Positions 49,540-61,505 of a stretch of 64,000 bases of DNA are shown piece by piece (within the stretch, counting starts at the first letter, position 1; the number at the start of each line of letters is the position of its first letter). The DNA comes from Apostichopus japonicus (taxonomy: Eukaryota; Echinodermata; Holothuroidea; Aspidochirotida; Stichopodidae): NCBI RefSeq assembly GCF_037975245.1, contig NC_092582.1, forward strand, positions 392,001 to 456,000, given 5' to 3'. The notes beneath the pieces are model-generated. The model was not told where the DNA came from and searched no databases. It worked only from the letters and a program-made list of their open reading frames with translations. The position numbers were made by a program, and so were the translations under genes.

Positions 49540-51118
49540 TGGGTGAGGATAGGTTCAGAGAATAACACTGGGTGAGGATAGGTTGAGGATATAAAACTGG
49601 GTGAGGATAGGTTCAGGAAATTATACTGGGTGAGGATAGGTTGAGGGTATAACACTGGGTGAGGATAGGTTGGGGGTTTAACACTGGGTGAGGATAGGTT
49701 CAGAGAATAACACTGGGTGAGGATGGGTTCAGAGAATAACACTGGGTGAGGTTAGGTTGATGGTATAACACTGGGTGAGGATAGGTTGGGGGTTTAACAC
49801 TGGGTGAGGATAGGTTGGGGGTTTAACACTGGGTGAGGATAGGTTCAGAGAATAACACTGGGTGAGGATGGGTTCAGAGAATAACACTGGGTGAGGTTAG
49901 GTTGATGGTATAACACTGGGTGAGGATAGGTTCAGGGTATAACACTGGGTGAGGATAGGTTCAGGTAATTATAATGGGTGAGGATAGGTTCAGGGTATTA
50001 CACTGGGTGTGAGAATAGGTTGGGGGTTTAACACTGGATGAGGATAGGTTCAGGAAATTACACTGGATAGGTTCAGAGAATAACACTGGGTGAGGATAGG
50101 TTCAGAGAATAACACTGGGTGAGGTTAGGTTGATGGTATAACACTGGGTGAGGATAGGTTCAGGGTATAACACTGGGTGAGGATAGGTTCAGGTAATTAT
50201 AATGGGTGAGGACAGGTTCAGGGTACTACACTGGGTGTGAGAATAGGTTGGGGGTTTAACACTGGATGAGGATAGGTTCAGGAAATTACACTGGATAGGT
50301 TCAGAGAATAACACTGGGTGAGGATAGGTTCAGAGAATAACACTGGGTGAGGTTAGGTTGATGGTATAACACTGGGTGAGGATAGGTTCAGGGCATAACA
50401 CTGGGTGAGGATAGGTTCAGGAAATTATAATGGGTGAGGATAGGTTCAGGGTATTACACTGGGTGTGAGGATAGGTTAGGGGTTTAACACTGGATGAGGA
50501 TAGGTTCAGGAAATTACACTGGGTGAGGATAGGTTCAGAGAATAACACTGGGTGAGGTTAAGTTAATGGTATAACACTGGGTGAGGATAGATTGAGGGTA
50601 TAACAGTGGGTGAGGATAGGTTCAGGAAATTATACTGGGTGAGGATAGGTTCAGGGTATAACAATGGGTGAGGATAGGTTAAGGGTATTACACTGGGTGA
50701 GGATAGGTTAAGGGTATTACACTGGGTGAGGATAGGTTGGGGGTTTAACACTGGGTGGAGAATAGGTTCAGAGTATACCACTGGATGAGGATAGGTTCAG
50801 GGTATAACACAGGGTGAGGATAGGTTCAGGGTATAACACTTGGTGTGGATATGTTCAGGGTATTACACTGGGTGAGGATAGGTTCAGGGTATAACACTGG
50901 GTGAGGATAGGTTCAGGGTAGGCCTATTACACTGGGTGAGGATAGGTTCAGGGTATAACACTGGGTGAGGATAGGTTCAGGGTAGGCCTATTACACTGGG
51001 TGAGGATAGGTTCAGGGTATAACACTGGGTGAGGATAGGTTCAGGGTATTACACTGGGTGATGATAGGTTCAGGATCGTATACTGGGTGTGAGGATAAGT
51101 TCAGGGTATAACACTGGG
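49540..51118. repeat. 29-31 bp minisatellite, left part, about 52 copies
   Basis: Unit AACACTGGGTGAGGATAGGT then TCAGGGTAT, with alternates TCAGAGAATA, TGGGGGTTT, TCAGGAAATT. A longer block (TCAGAGAATAACACTGGGTG ... about 230 bp) recurs around 49.95-50.4 kb, showing segmental duplication inside the array. The same array resumes at 52763 after an inserted transposon. Confidence 0.95.
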
Positions 51119-51494
51119 TGTACAGGGGCGTCGGAGTTGGTACGGCAGGTCCGGTGAACGCCGGACTAATATTGACGGCGCAAATAAAAACAATAAAGAA
51201 CCAAAATGAAACATACTTCAAAAATGTGTTTCAGAAGATTAATCGAGTACAAAAACAGACAAGTGAGAACCCACAGAAGAATTGCCTACACCAGCATCGC
51301 ATTCGCTGATTGATCTACCGGACACCTCTATTGATAATTACGGTATAGCGCCTTTGATCTAGTATAGATCAGTGTATAACACCAGTTCGTGAACTGCTAT
51401 TTCATGCAATCTGGAAGGTATATTTTTCAATAATTTTCAATAATGATGACGGCAAGTTGGCTAAATGTGACTAATCTGGCTTGGCATGGGTCTT

Positions 51495-51600
51495 GTTTTC
51501 AAGCTCGGGAAGTGCCATTCCCTGCAATCTCGGAGGCATTTTTTTTCAAATTTTTCTCCATTTCGCTACGCGCCACCGTGGGTGGCGCGTAGTTTGACCT
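51495..51600. repeat. Dispersed repeat (GAAGTGCCATT...GGAGGCATTTT family)
   Basis: CAAGCTCGGGAAGTGCCATT, CTCGGAGGCATTTT and CGCTACGCGCCACC resemble 63310-63440 (GAAGTGCCATTTCC, GGGAGGCATTTTCGG, GCGCTTCGCGCC) and the window's right end (63965-64000). Confidence 0.65.
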
Positions 51601-51620
51601 ACCAAGCTTCCCCCGATAAT

Positions 51621-52680
51621 TATGATAAATTATTATTATTATTACACGAGATTTATATAGCGCCTTATTCAATTAAAAATTGCTCTAAAGCGTTTTACAG
51701 CAAAAGATACAAATTTGTTAAAAGTAAAAAAGTTAAAAAGGTTATAAAAGTTAAGATTGTGTAGAAAAATAGAAATGTTAAACATAAATAGAAAAATAAG
51801 TAGAAAAACTATGACTAAAGTACAATAATAACACCTGAATTAATTATGTTCAGCAAGTATAATATAAGTACATTGATCTGTGTTGGCAGCTCTGAAAAAC
51901 AGTGTTTTAAGTAATTTCTTGAATTGCGTTAAGTCTATATTAATATTGCATATGTCCTAGGGTAAGTTATTCTATAATGTGGCAGCAGTATAATCAAAAC
52001 GTTTAAATTCATATGTTGATGATCGGGTAGAAGGCACACTAAGTAAATTTTTATTCATTGAGCGTAAGGATCTAGGCGGAATATAAGGTATGGTCTCATT
52101 GGTGATGTAACTAGGGGTCAAGTGATTAAGAGCCTTAAAGGTTAGTAAAAGAATTTTAAATTGATCTAAATCGTACAGGTAACCAATGTAGTTCATACAG
52201 TACAGGAGATATATGGTTGCGACGAGGAGTTCTAGATATAAGGCGAGTTGCACAATTTTGTGTGCGTTGTAGGCGGTTTGTTAGAGACTGTGATATACCA
52301 AATAGTAAAGAATTGCAATAATCGAAGCGAGAGGTAACGAGGGATTGAACCAGTATTTTACATGCATCAGTTGTAATGAATCTCTTATTCTACCTATATT
52401 ACGAATATGGAAATAGCAAGACTTGATAATATGATTAACTTGGGTCTCCATGGTAAGATGAGAGTCAAAATAAACTCCTAAATTCTTAACAATAGATGCA
52501 GGATAAATGGTATTGGTCCCAACTGTTATGTGTGGAGTTACATCGTCTTTCAATTGGGTTTAAGGTGAAAAAATAATAAGTTCCGTTTTAACATCATTTA
52601 ACATAAGTTTGTTTCTCCTCAACCTCATCCCAACATTGTTTACACATTCCTGCAACTTTTCTTGTATTTCTGTCATGGCA
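51621..52680 (-). mobile_element. 5'-truncated CR1/L2-like non-LTR retrotransposon
   Basis: Read on the minus strand, two broken frames give the C-terminal part of a reverse transcriptase polyprotein: VKNLGVYFDSHLTMETQVNH, DACKILVQSLVTSRFDYCNS, LLFGISQSL, NRLQRTQN, YELHWLPVRFR, FKILLLTFKALNHLTPSYI. These match the after-thumb region shared by CR1, L2 and Jockey-like elements. Frameshifts and stops (for example after IRDSL and after VRFRSI) make it dead. The 3' end at about 51621 has GGCGCTATATAAATCTCGTG then TAATAATAATAAT, a microsatellite tail typical of the CR1/L2 group. Nested inside the transposon at 51123-52762. Confidence 0.85.
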
Positions 52681-52762
52681 TTTTGGGATCGAACTATAAA
52701 TAGCCATAAATGGCCATACTCTGATCTGCCGTACCAATCCCAAATAGCTTCCGACGCCCCTG

Positions 52763-52925
52763 GTGTGAGGATAGGTTCAGGGTATTACACTGGGTGCGGA
52801 TAGGTTCAAAGTATTAAACTGGGTGATATGGTCAGTGTATTATACTGGATGAGGATAGGTTCAGGGTATTATACACTTGGTGAGGATAGCTTCAGTGAAT
52901 TATACTCGGTGAGGATGTTTTCAGT
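52763..52925. repeat. 29-31 bp minisatellite, right part, about 5 copies
   Basis: GTGTGAGGATAGGTTCAGGG, TATTACACTGGGTGCGGATA and diverging copies continue the array interrupted at 51122. The last copies decay progressively toward the edge. Confidence 0.9.
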
Positions 52926-53184
52926 ATATAGCCGGTAGGTCTAGGGAGGGGCAAGAATATTGGAAAATTATTGATAAAAACACATGAAATGCAGAACATC
53001 TAAAGCTCAACCTATATATGGCTTCTATTTGTTACATGGAAGTTGCTGTTGAAAATCAGTCTTCTGTAGGCTATTGTATGAGACTAACAGGGACCAAGAA
53101 CAAACACACAATCATATTAACAATACGCAGCGATGAATGAAACTTATTTAGTTGTGGTGTGGTGCTCGGATTATGATCATAGAG

Positions 53185-54235
53185 TACTGACTGCAACCAT
53201 CTCGGACTACATGTTATCAGATATTATTTACTGCAACCATCTCGGACTACGTGTTATCAGATATTATTAACTGCAACCATCTCGGACTAAGTGTTGTCAG
53301 AGAATATTAACTGTAACCATCTCGGACTACATGTTGTCATGTCAGAAAGTTAACTCCGATCATCTTGGACTACAGGTTGTCAGAGAGTATATAAACTGCA
53401 ACCATTTCGGACTGCAGATTGTCAGAAAGTTAACTACAACCATCTCGGACTACATGCCAGAGAATATTAACTGTAACCATCTCGGACTACATGTTGTCAG
53501 AGAATATTAACTGCAACCATCTCGGACTACGTGTTGTCAGATATTATTAACTGCAACCATCTCGGACTACGTGTTGTCAGATATTAATTGCAATCATCTT
53601 GGACTACGTGTTGTCAGATATTATTAACTGCAGCCATCTTGGACTACGTGTTGTCGGAGAGTATATAAACTGCAACCATCTCGGACCACGTGTTGTCAGA
53701 TATTATTAACTGCAACCATCTCGGACTACGTGTTGTCAGATATTATTAACTGCAACTATCTCGGACTACGTGTTGTCAGATATTATTAACTGCAACCATC
53801 TCGGACTACGTGTTGTCAGAGAATATTAACTGCAACCATCTCGGACTACATGTTGTCAGATATTATTAACTGCAACCATCTCGGACTACGTGTTGTCATA
53901 TATTATTAACTGCAACCATCTTGGACTACGTGTTGTCAGTATTAACAGCAAGCATCTCGGACTAAATGTTATCAGATATTATTAACTGCAACCATCTCGG
54001 ACTACGTGTTATCAGATATTATTAACTGCAACCATCTTGGACTACGTGTTGTCAGAGAATATTAACTGCAACCATCTCGGACGACATCATACATGTTGTC
54101 AGATATTATTAACTGCAACCATCTCGTCTCGGACTACATGTTGTCATAGAGTAATAACTGGAACCACCTCGGACTACAGGTTGTCAGAAAGTTAACTGCA
54201 GCCATTTTGGACTACATGTTGTCAGAGAGTTGTTA
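53185..54235. repeat. 40-42 bp minisatellite, about 25 copies
   Basis: Unit TTAACTGCAACCATCTCGGA, CTACGTGTTGTCAGATATTA, with variants AGAGAATA or AGAGTATATAAA in the last part and more divergence at both edges than in the centre. Confidence 0.95.
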
Positions 54236-54741
54236 CAACCCACTGTCAACATATTAGATAACACTATAATGGCGCTATTGATCTATCGAATCATAAGTAC
54301 TGTAAATCTCAAATCTGTGTGTGAAACGTGAAAAGGTGATCTAAAACCCTGTTATTCCGATTTTTTGCTCGGTGACATCAATTTTCACCCTTATCGCCTT
54401 GGCGACCCTCCAGCAGCAGATATTGTAATATGGGAAAATGGTCTACGGTAGTGTCTTGTACAAGTGAGGGGTGGCCCACCTACCATGCATCGTCAGTTCT
54501 AAGAAATGGTTCAGTGGCGAGATCTTTTTGCATCCAGCTGGGAAGGGCTAGACCATTACCACGCGTGTACATCCCCTCTTTCTTCAACCTCACAGATTTA
54601 TTAACACAACCTTGCGTTTTGAGCAACTTACATAGACCCTACTTATAGTAAGTAAATAGAAAAAGTGGCATATGACAAGGGGTGGGGGGGGGGTCGGCTT
54701 AAAGTATACCAATTCGGATCAGTACATGTACGTACATGTAA
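54236..54741. other. Unique sequence
   Basis: No gene was recognised. The 72-codon frame at 54430 has no family features. A G-rich run lies at 54680-54692. Confidence 0.35.
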
Positions 54742-55698
54742 TTGACGAGTTGCACACTTACTACCATCTCGACAAAATGACAAAATTCAGAAAATTGACG
54801 TTTTGACGAGATAACGGATCTCGTCAATGCATCAATTTTTTGAAAATTTACCAGCTGCACAGTCCTCACCGGTGTGAAGTTAGATACTTATTCCTCGTTC
54901 CTCGTTCGCGAATGAGTTAACTTGTATTCAGTTACTTATTCGACAATTGTATCGACGTAACACATATGGCAAGACGAATGCATTCTTACAAGATGTTCAA
55001 CATTTGGTAGTGGAAAAGAGGTTTATCTATGGGTCATTTCAACTCTAATGACAATGTAAATGGGTACCATAGTGCATCTTGCCCGGTCCAAAGAGTTCTT
55101 GACCAACAAAAATGGCCACTACATCATCGGTTCTTAAATTAATGTAACGGAAACGGGACCTGAAAAATCACTTTAGGCCCTAATCAAGACTAGCACGCCT
55201 TGGACCACCCAACCAATTGGTCATATGAATTCTAAAGACATTGTAGAAGGGTACCATAATGCGTCTAGCCTGGTCCAAAGAGTGCTTGACCAATTAAAAT
55301 GACCCATAGATAAACCTCTTTCCCACTACCAAATGTTGAACATCTTGTAAGAATGCATTCGTCTTGCCATATGTGTTACGTCGATACAATTGTCGAATAA
55401 GTAACTGAATACAAGTTAACTCATTCGCGAACGAGGAACGAGGAATAAGTATCTAACTTCACACCAGTGAGGACTGTGCAAGTGGTAAATTTTCAGAAAA
55501 TTGATGCATTGACGAGATCCGTTATCTCGTCAAAACGTCAATTTTCTGAATTTTGTCATTTTGTCGAGATGGTAGTAACTGTGCAATTCGTCAATTGGCA
55601 GAAAATTGATGCATTGACGAGACCCGTTATCTCGTCAAAACGTCAATTTTCTGAATTTGTCATTTTGTCGAGATGGTTGTAAGTGTGCAAGTCGTCAA
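54742..55698. mobile_element. Foldback element with long inverted arms
   Basis: The left arm, about 54742-55042, starts TTGACGAGTTGCACACTTAC. The right arm, about 55296-55698, ends with its reverse complement GTAAGTGTGCAAGTCGTCAA. The arms match nearly throughout (GAATGCATTCGTCTTGCCAT, GTGTTACGTCGATACAATTG and others). The right arm holds an extra tandem copy of a 90-110 bp subunit (TTGATGCATTGACGAGAYCC, GTTATCTCGTCAAAACGTCA). The middle, 55043-55295, has two diverged direct copies of about 56 bp (GGTACCATAGTGCATCTTGC, GGTCCAAAGAG). No protein is encoded. This architecture is that of foldback-type DNA transposons. Confidence 0.88.
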
Positions 55699-57203
55699 TT
55701 TGCAGTCACGTTACCATCTCGTCAATTCATCAATTTGCAGATAATTGTCGTTTTGTCAAGTCGGTAACTCGTCAATGCAATGTCCTTTCTACGCTTCCGT
55801 AGTACATGGGTGTTTGATGGGTTGGATGTTGAAGTGCAGTAGTGGAAGTACATGTCGTTTTATCCCTTTCAGAGAGATATAGAGAGTAAAGAATTAAGAG
55901 GCACAGCTTAGATTCCAGCAATGAAATTTTCGGGCTCTCGCTGCCAAGGATATGCAAGGTCATTCTACTGAAGATTGAAGGTGCCATGAATTGTCAACGA
56001 TTCAGCTCTTCAGTCGTAGCTAGGAAGTTTTTACTTTTCATTTACATTATACTAAAACGAAGTCGAAACGACTTAGCTGATCCACACTCAAATCAGTTCA
56101 ATTGCATCGAGATGACCGTGTGATCATTTCAAGTGGATTTTAAGTCATCCATGGCTGCAAACAATCACTTTTCTGTATCGAGGCTTTGGTAAGAGACGTC
56201 TTCAACTATTCACTGATACAGTAGTATAGTTTTGGAATGCAATAGATCGTGACGAGGCATCTCACTAACAATCCTCGGACTGATGTGTATAGCACTGAAT
56301 AAGAAGCTGTTTACTGTAGATCATAAGATGGTTCAATGATTTTAAGCCATATCTACGGTAGTGTGCCTCGTTAATCTTAGCGTCACAATCGACTGGTTAA
56401 CAACGTACTGCGTTTCAAACTTGGTAACTTATGGTAGCATACGCCCATTAAAAGCCCCATTGACTTACACACTAAATCACAAAAGTAATGTGGTCTCTAA
56501 GTCTAGATAGAAGTTTTCACTAGCTTAACGCTACCCATCACCGGATAGCTGACAAGTTGGCCTTTCATGGCACCATCAATTTTCCGTACCATGACCGTGA
56601 AAATTTTTTGCTATCCGAGCCGGAAGTTTTCGTCACTTGTAAACAAACCTCTTCACTCAGTGGTAAACAAATTTCCTACGCTGCTCCTGGGAAGCCTAAA
56701 GGGGTCTAAAATTGCCTCAATTGACCCAATTTTTTCACCACATGTACTTCCATTCATGCTCTTCAACATGAAAGCCACAAAAAACTAGATTATGATTGAT
56801 AACAGGTCACAAAAGATGTTCTCCTGCTGCTTTTTGGCACTTTTCCTGAAGGAGAACAATCGAGCGGATTGATATAGACTCTAATAGGAGTATGCCACCT
56901 TATACTGTACAATAAAGTCGATGTATGTAGCTTAGCAAAACATCAGAATGTTAAGTGCGTCTCCGTGCTCTATATATGTCATATCGTACAAGGAACTCTC
57001 CAAGCTGTTGCAATATTTCTGTAGAGGACTAAACCCCATTTTTGCTCTAGAATAATTGCAGTAGACTAGATCATCAAATAGTGATACTGATCAAGAGATA
57101 ACATTTTATGTCTGTTCTCATTGGATAGCCAGTGTGTGCTAACCTTTTACTGGCGAAGGCGAAGAAGAAGAGTTTATCCAGCGATTACAGTAGCACCATC
57201 TAC
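55699..57203. other. Unique sequence right of the foldback
   Basis: Up to about 55780 there is further CTCGTCAATTCATCAATTTG-type sequence related to the arm subunits. The remainder is AT-rich without recognised genes. Confidence 0.4.
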
Positions 57204-57282
57204 ATGGCAGGCTCAATCCTAATACTAATCCTCATTGGCTTGATCTCATTTCTGGGCCTACTATACATGTACCGTGGAGGAG
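57204..57282 (+). CDS. Possible exon of a small one-pass membrane protein
   Basis: From ATG 57204 the frame encodes MAGSILILILIGLISFLGLL, YMYRGG, a single strong membrane helix followed by Tyr/Arg, and ends at donor GGAG/GTGAGT in phase 1. Upstream bases stay open (a Ser-rich or Arg-rich frame), so the true start may be further left. It joins in phase to an acidic exon at 59109. I do not recognise the protein. The hydrophobic run with a perfect donor is more than chance would often give, but there is no homology support. Confidence 0.45.
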
Positions 57283-59108
57283 GTGAGTGATAGTTTAATG
57301 CTTGAATTAGTAAGATCAAGGTACGCATGCCTCTACATTAATATATCCTATGGTTATAAAATTCAGTGGAAAGCTTTTCTGTAAGATGGGGGCGGGTGCG
57401 TTTGAGGGGGAGGTGGTAAGGGATGGCGAGTGTTACATGAATGCACAGGTGCATACAATACAGGCGCTTAGCCAGCCTACGTGGTGTCAGGGGGCAAAGC
57501 CATGCAAGTTGGTGTCCCCATTGTGAGAGTCAGAGAATTAAAGGTTAATTTAAAGCTTGTATTGATGACTTTTCATGACACAATATCAAAGGGGCTTCCC
57601 CAGGGGTGCAACCAACTTTGAGAGTGGGGAGGATAATATGTTATGTTGCTAACGGAGGGGTCGAAGAAGAGGGACGTCTCTTACCCTTTAAGAAATTTTG
57701 TAATGTGCCTAGATGAAAATTGGTGTTATATTCTGCCACTTTTGAAAACAATGTTGAAGAATATTTGACTGTATCTGGTTAACCGTATATGGTTATAGTT
57801 AATGTACTGCACTTCAGATTTTGTTGTAATATTCTCTCTGTCAGTGAGTGAGGGGTGCTGTGATTCCTTGTTTTTTTTTCCATTGGACCAAAGTCCACTA
57901 AAAGTATACGTGCTGCACCTTACGTCTCGATTTGGATTTTTTTGGATGGGTGGGCACGAAATTTACCTTACATACATTCTAGGGAGGGTCTAAGGACAGG
58001 GTTCCCCTCCAATTTTAAGTATATTTGTGTAGTACAACTTGAAATATTGCAAATGTATATATAGAAAAGTATATACGACTTTACGTGCTTACATGTTGTG
58101 GTTGGGTTGTAACATATTGCAACTGAAAGGACCTTCCGTCCTACTGTTAAATACATTATTAATGTTATTTCATTCTAGAGCTAACTTGGTTTTCATGTCT
58201 CTATTGGTTTCCCTACGCTATAAGGCACACTTTTCATTGTTGTGTGTATGTTAAACAGGCAGTCTTAATTGATTTGCTAAAACGAAAAGATCGGAGATTC
58301 ATGTATTTCCGACATTCCGACATACAACACGATTTAGTGCGGTTCCCGTTCTGCATGTCTATGATAAGTTTGTCTTCATACATTATTAAAAGATGAGATT
58401 AGTTGCTAGTTAATGCTGGTCAGAATACTGACTTTCAGCTTACAATGACTTTCATTACTGCACGCACAGAGGATACTTGCTGTATGTTTTATTTATAAAC
58501 ATTGTCCCACTGACAAGTCAAATAGATAAACAAACATTCATTAAGGTATGACACCCCTCAAAGTATATGTTCATGATGTGTTCTTCTTTCTGCTGTTTCA
58601 TGTGTTCATGATGTATTCTTCTTTCTGCTGTTTCATGTGTTCATGATGTATTCTTATTTCTGTTATGTTTCATGTGTTCATGATACTTTGTATAATCTCT
58701 TCTATGTTTCATGTGTCCAGCCAGAAATAGTTAATGGAATTAACCCTCCGAATTTGTACGCTACTGTTCGTCAGCACCTGTAACCACATTTGTAACCACA
58801 TTTGTAAAGCCTTCATTCTGGAGTGTCTGTATTATCCTAAAGGGTAGTATTATCTATATGTGAACAAAGATGGTGTAGCAACGTTGACTTGAGTTGTACT
58901 CGGCAAAGTGACGAAGTCTTTGACTAGCTATATCATTGTGTATACCCGCATATTAGTATTACATTCTATTCACTATTAACTGGTGCTATCTCTGTATCCA
59001 TATCATCCAGAAAATATGTAACGAAACACGGTCTGTCACTATGACGAAGCACGAAACACGTCATTGCTAAATCCCATTCTCTGTTGTATTATATTTGATT
59101 GTTTACAG
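57283..59108 (+). other. Putative intron of the small membrane protein gene
   Basis: Contains a four-copy degenerate repeat at 58568-58715 (TGTGTTCATGATGTATTCTT then CTTTCTGCTGTTTCA, about 38-48 bp). Otherwise unique; frames at 57802, 57968 and 58039 are not supported. Confidence 0.4.
58568..58715. repeat. About 40 bp repeat, 4 copies
   Basis: TGTTCATGATGTGTTCTTCT, TTCTGCTGTTTCATG repeated four times with growing divergence to the right. Confidence 0.85.
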
Positions 59109-59155
59109 ATAACGGTTCGGGTGAACATGAAGACAATGATCAACAGAATTTAGCC
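59109..59155 (+). CDS. Possible second exon of small membrane protein (acidic tail)
   Basis: Acceptor TGATTGTTTACAG, donor TTAGCC/GTAAGT. Joined to 57282 in phase 1 it reads DNGSGEHEDNDQQNLA, an acidic cytoplasmic-type tail directly after the membrane helix. Strong splice sites on both sides and phase agreement are the support. No homologue is known to me. Confidence 0.45.
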
Positions 59156-60095
59156 GTAAGTCATGCGGTCATTTCATTTTGATTTGTTTTCGAAACAATT
59201 GGTAAAACAATTCCTTTAATGTAGTTACTGTAAAAAAATGAAATTAATGAACACATCCATATATTTGATATTCGTGTGTATTTATTACTAAATATGTGTA
59301 ACCTGAGACATATGCCCACGTGTTCAGGAGTTTCTATAATCTCTTGTTATCTCAGCATCGGTCTCACAGTGGTGAAACTCTGGGATGGATGCTGTTACAT
59401 TTTATGACCTATTGACCGGATTGACAACCTTGTTTTTGGAAGAATGTTCCTAATTAACTGCATGGCATTAATTTCATATTTTTTGAGGGGGGGGGGGATT
59501 TCATTGTTTGGTTGGACCTTTTCTTAACTTTTCAATTATATAACGGAGACGAGGTGCCTAGCTTCTCACCGAGAAGAGATACTGGTAGTCCATCTTGAAT
59601 AGGTCTAGGGGTTTGATCCACAGATTTCATTACCGAATAAGAATAGTAACAGTAGTAATATACCAACGTATAAAGACTATAATGGTTAGAACAATAACAA
59701 ATAGGAATTTAGGAAACAGTCAACACTATGTTGAACTAAGTATTGTGTTGCATGTATAGTAAAAGGTGCAGAGCCAAAGATTTGTCAAAGCTTAGGGGAC
59801 ATTACACTTTATTGTGGCTTGGACCTGGCGGAAGCGTCTAAATAAGGGAAGAATTATGCTCTTGTCATTGTTGAATAGAGCAAAGAGGTTCAGTGTGGCT
59901 TCTGTACTCGATCTCGTTAGTGCAGCGTATAGTTGTGAACTGAATAATTACCAATCATTCCTTGAATTTTAAATCTCTCTGTTTTTAATGTTGATATAGG
60001 AATACTTCATACCTTCCGAACCATGGCATTTAATGGCATGGTCTTTACATGGGTTTGAATTCTCATAGGTAGCTGCATGGTCAGACCTATTTTTC
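59156..60095 (+). other. Putative intron or flank
   Basis: Unique AT-rich sequence. A weak third exon may start at 60000 (acceptor TGTTGATATAG, frame EYFIPSEPWHLMAWSLHGFE then a stop at 60067-60069), which would end the small protein at about 64 residues. This is too weak to call as coding. Confidence 0.3.
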
Positions 60096-60176
60096 CTCGG
60101 CAGAGAGAGACTGTGGATGCAAAGCCTCCACACCATTCAACCTCATGGGATCAGAATACAGGAAGGACATGACTGA
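60096..60176. repeat. Dispersed repeat, copy 2 of 2
   Basis: CAGAGAGAGACTGTGGATGC, CACCATTCAACCTCATGGG, CAGGAAGGACATGACT; partner of 39880-39962 in the same orientation. Confidence 0.7.
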
Positions 60177-60399
60177 TATTCTCCAACATCCTTATCTAAA
60201 ATATTATTTTGGTCTCTAATTCAGATGTCTTGTCGACTTTCCTTATTAGGATGTACATTCAGTGTAATCACACTCTCCTTCAAGAATGGTTCCTCTGTGT
60301 ATTTACCAAGACTTTCCTTGTGTTCTGAACCCTCATGCATTGGCTAGAATGCCATTCATTCTCAGACTGAATATCCAAGTTGTCTGGTACAAGATCTGA

Positions 60400-61505
60400 A
60401 TAAACAATGTATAGGTGGTGTAGAACAGGGTAGACTGTCATGTAATACAAATCCCTAGAACCAGCATCCTCCATAGAGACAATGTATTGGTGGTGTAGAA
60501 CAGGGCAGACTGTCAAGTGATACAAATCCCTAGGACCAGCATCCTCCATAGAGACATCATTCATCCCTTGGTGGTGTAGAACTGGGCAGACTGTCATGTA
60601 ATACAAATCCCTAGGACCAGCATCCTCCATAGAGACAATGTATTGGTGGTGTAGAACAGGGCAGACTGTCAAGTGATACAAATCCCTAGGACCAGCATCC
60701 TCCATAGAGACATCATTCATCCCTTGGTGGTGTAGAACAGGGCAGACTGTCAAGTGATACAAATCCCTAGGACCAGCATCCTCCATAGAGACATCATTCA
60801 TCCCTTGGTGGTGTAGAACAGGGCAGACTGTCATGTAATACAAATCCCTAGGACCAGCATCATCCATAGAGACAATGTATAGGTGGTGTAGAACAGGGCA
60901 GACTGTCATGTAATACAAATCCCTAGGACCAGCATCATCCATAGAGACAATGTATAGGTGGTGTAGAACAGGGCAGACTGTCATGTAATACAAATCCCTA
61001 GGACCAGCATCCTCCATAGAGACAATGTATAGGTGGTGTAGAACAGGGCAGACTGTCATGTAATACAAATCCCTAGGACCAGCATCCTCCATAGAGACAT
61101 CATTCATCCCTTGGTGGTGTAGAACAGGGCAGACTGTCAAGTAATACAAATCCCTAGGACCAGCATCCTCCATAGAGACATCATTCATCCCTTGGTGGTG
61201 TAGAACAGGGCAGACTGTCAAGTGATACAAATCCCTAGGACCAGCATCCTCCATAGAGACATCATTCATCCCTTGGTGGTGTAGAACAGGGCAGACTGTC
61301 ATGTAATACAAATCCCTAGGACCAGCATCCTCCATAGAGACAATGTATAGGTGGTGTAGAACAGGGCAGACTGTCATGTAATACAAATCCCTAGGACCAG
61401 CATCCTCCATAGAGACAATGTATAGGTGGTGTAGAACAGGGCAGACTGTCATGTAATACAAATCCCTAGGACCAGCATCCTCCATAGAGACATCATTCAT
61501 CCCTT
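60400..61505. repeat. Composite 75/81 bp array, about 14 units
   Basis: Common core GGTGGTGTAGAACAGGGCAG, ACTGTCATGTAATACAAATC, CCTAGGACCAGCATCCTCCA, TAGAGACA is followed either by ATGTATA (75 bp type) or by TCATTCATCCCTT (81 bp type). The two types are interspersed in blocks rather than strictly alternating. Both lengths are multiples of three, so a minus frame of 413 codons (61521 down to 60280) stays open. It reads VSMEDAGPRDLYYMTVCPVL followed by HHLYI or HHQGMND. Expression is unproven. Confidence 0.95.

Larger units (their letters stand above)
51123..52762. mobile_element. DNA transposon with CAGGGGCGTCGGA terminal inverted repeats, inserted in the minisatellite
   Basis: Left end CAGGGGCGTCGGAGTTGGTA then CGGCAG. 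The right end, read inward, is CAGGGGCGTCGGAAGC, a short gap, then TTGGTACGGCAG. The identical 13 bp ends and a second shared block make a terminal inverted repeat of about 26-39 bp. It interrupts the 29-31 bp array, which continues on both sides. No transposase frame was seen, so it is non-autonomous, and much of the inside is a second element (51621-52680). The ends resemble hAT-type CAGGG starts, but no clean 8 bp target duplication is visible, so the superfamily is open. Confidence 0.8.

Noticed and set aside
49500-51221. Minus frames rich in PEPILTQCNTLNLSSPS
   Set aside because: Translation of the 29-31 bp minisatellite, which runs through all frames.
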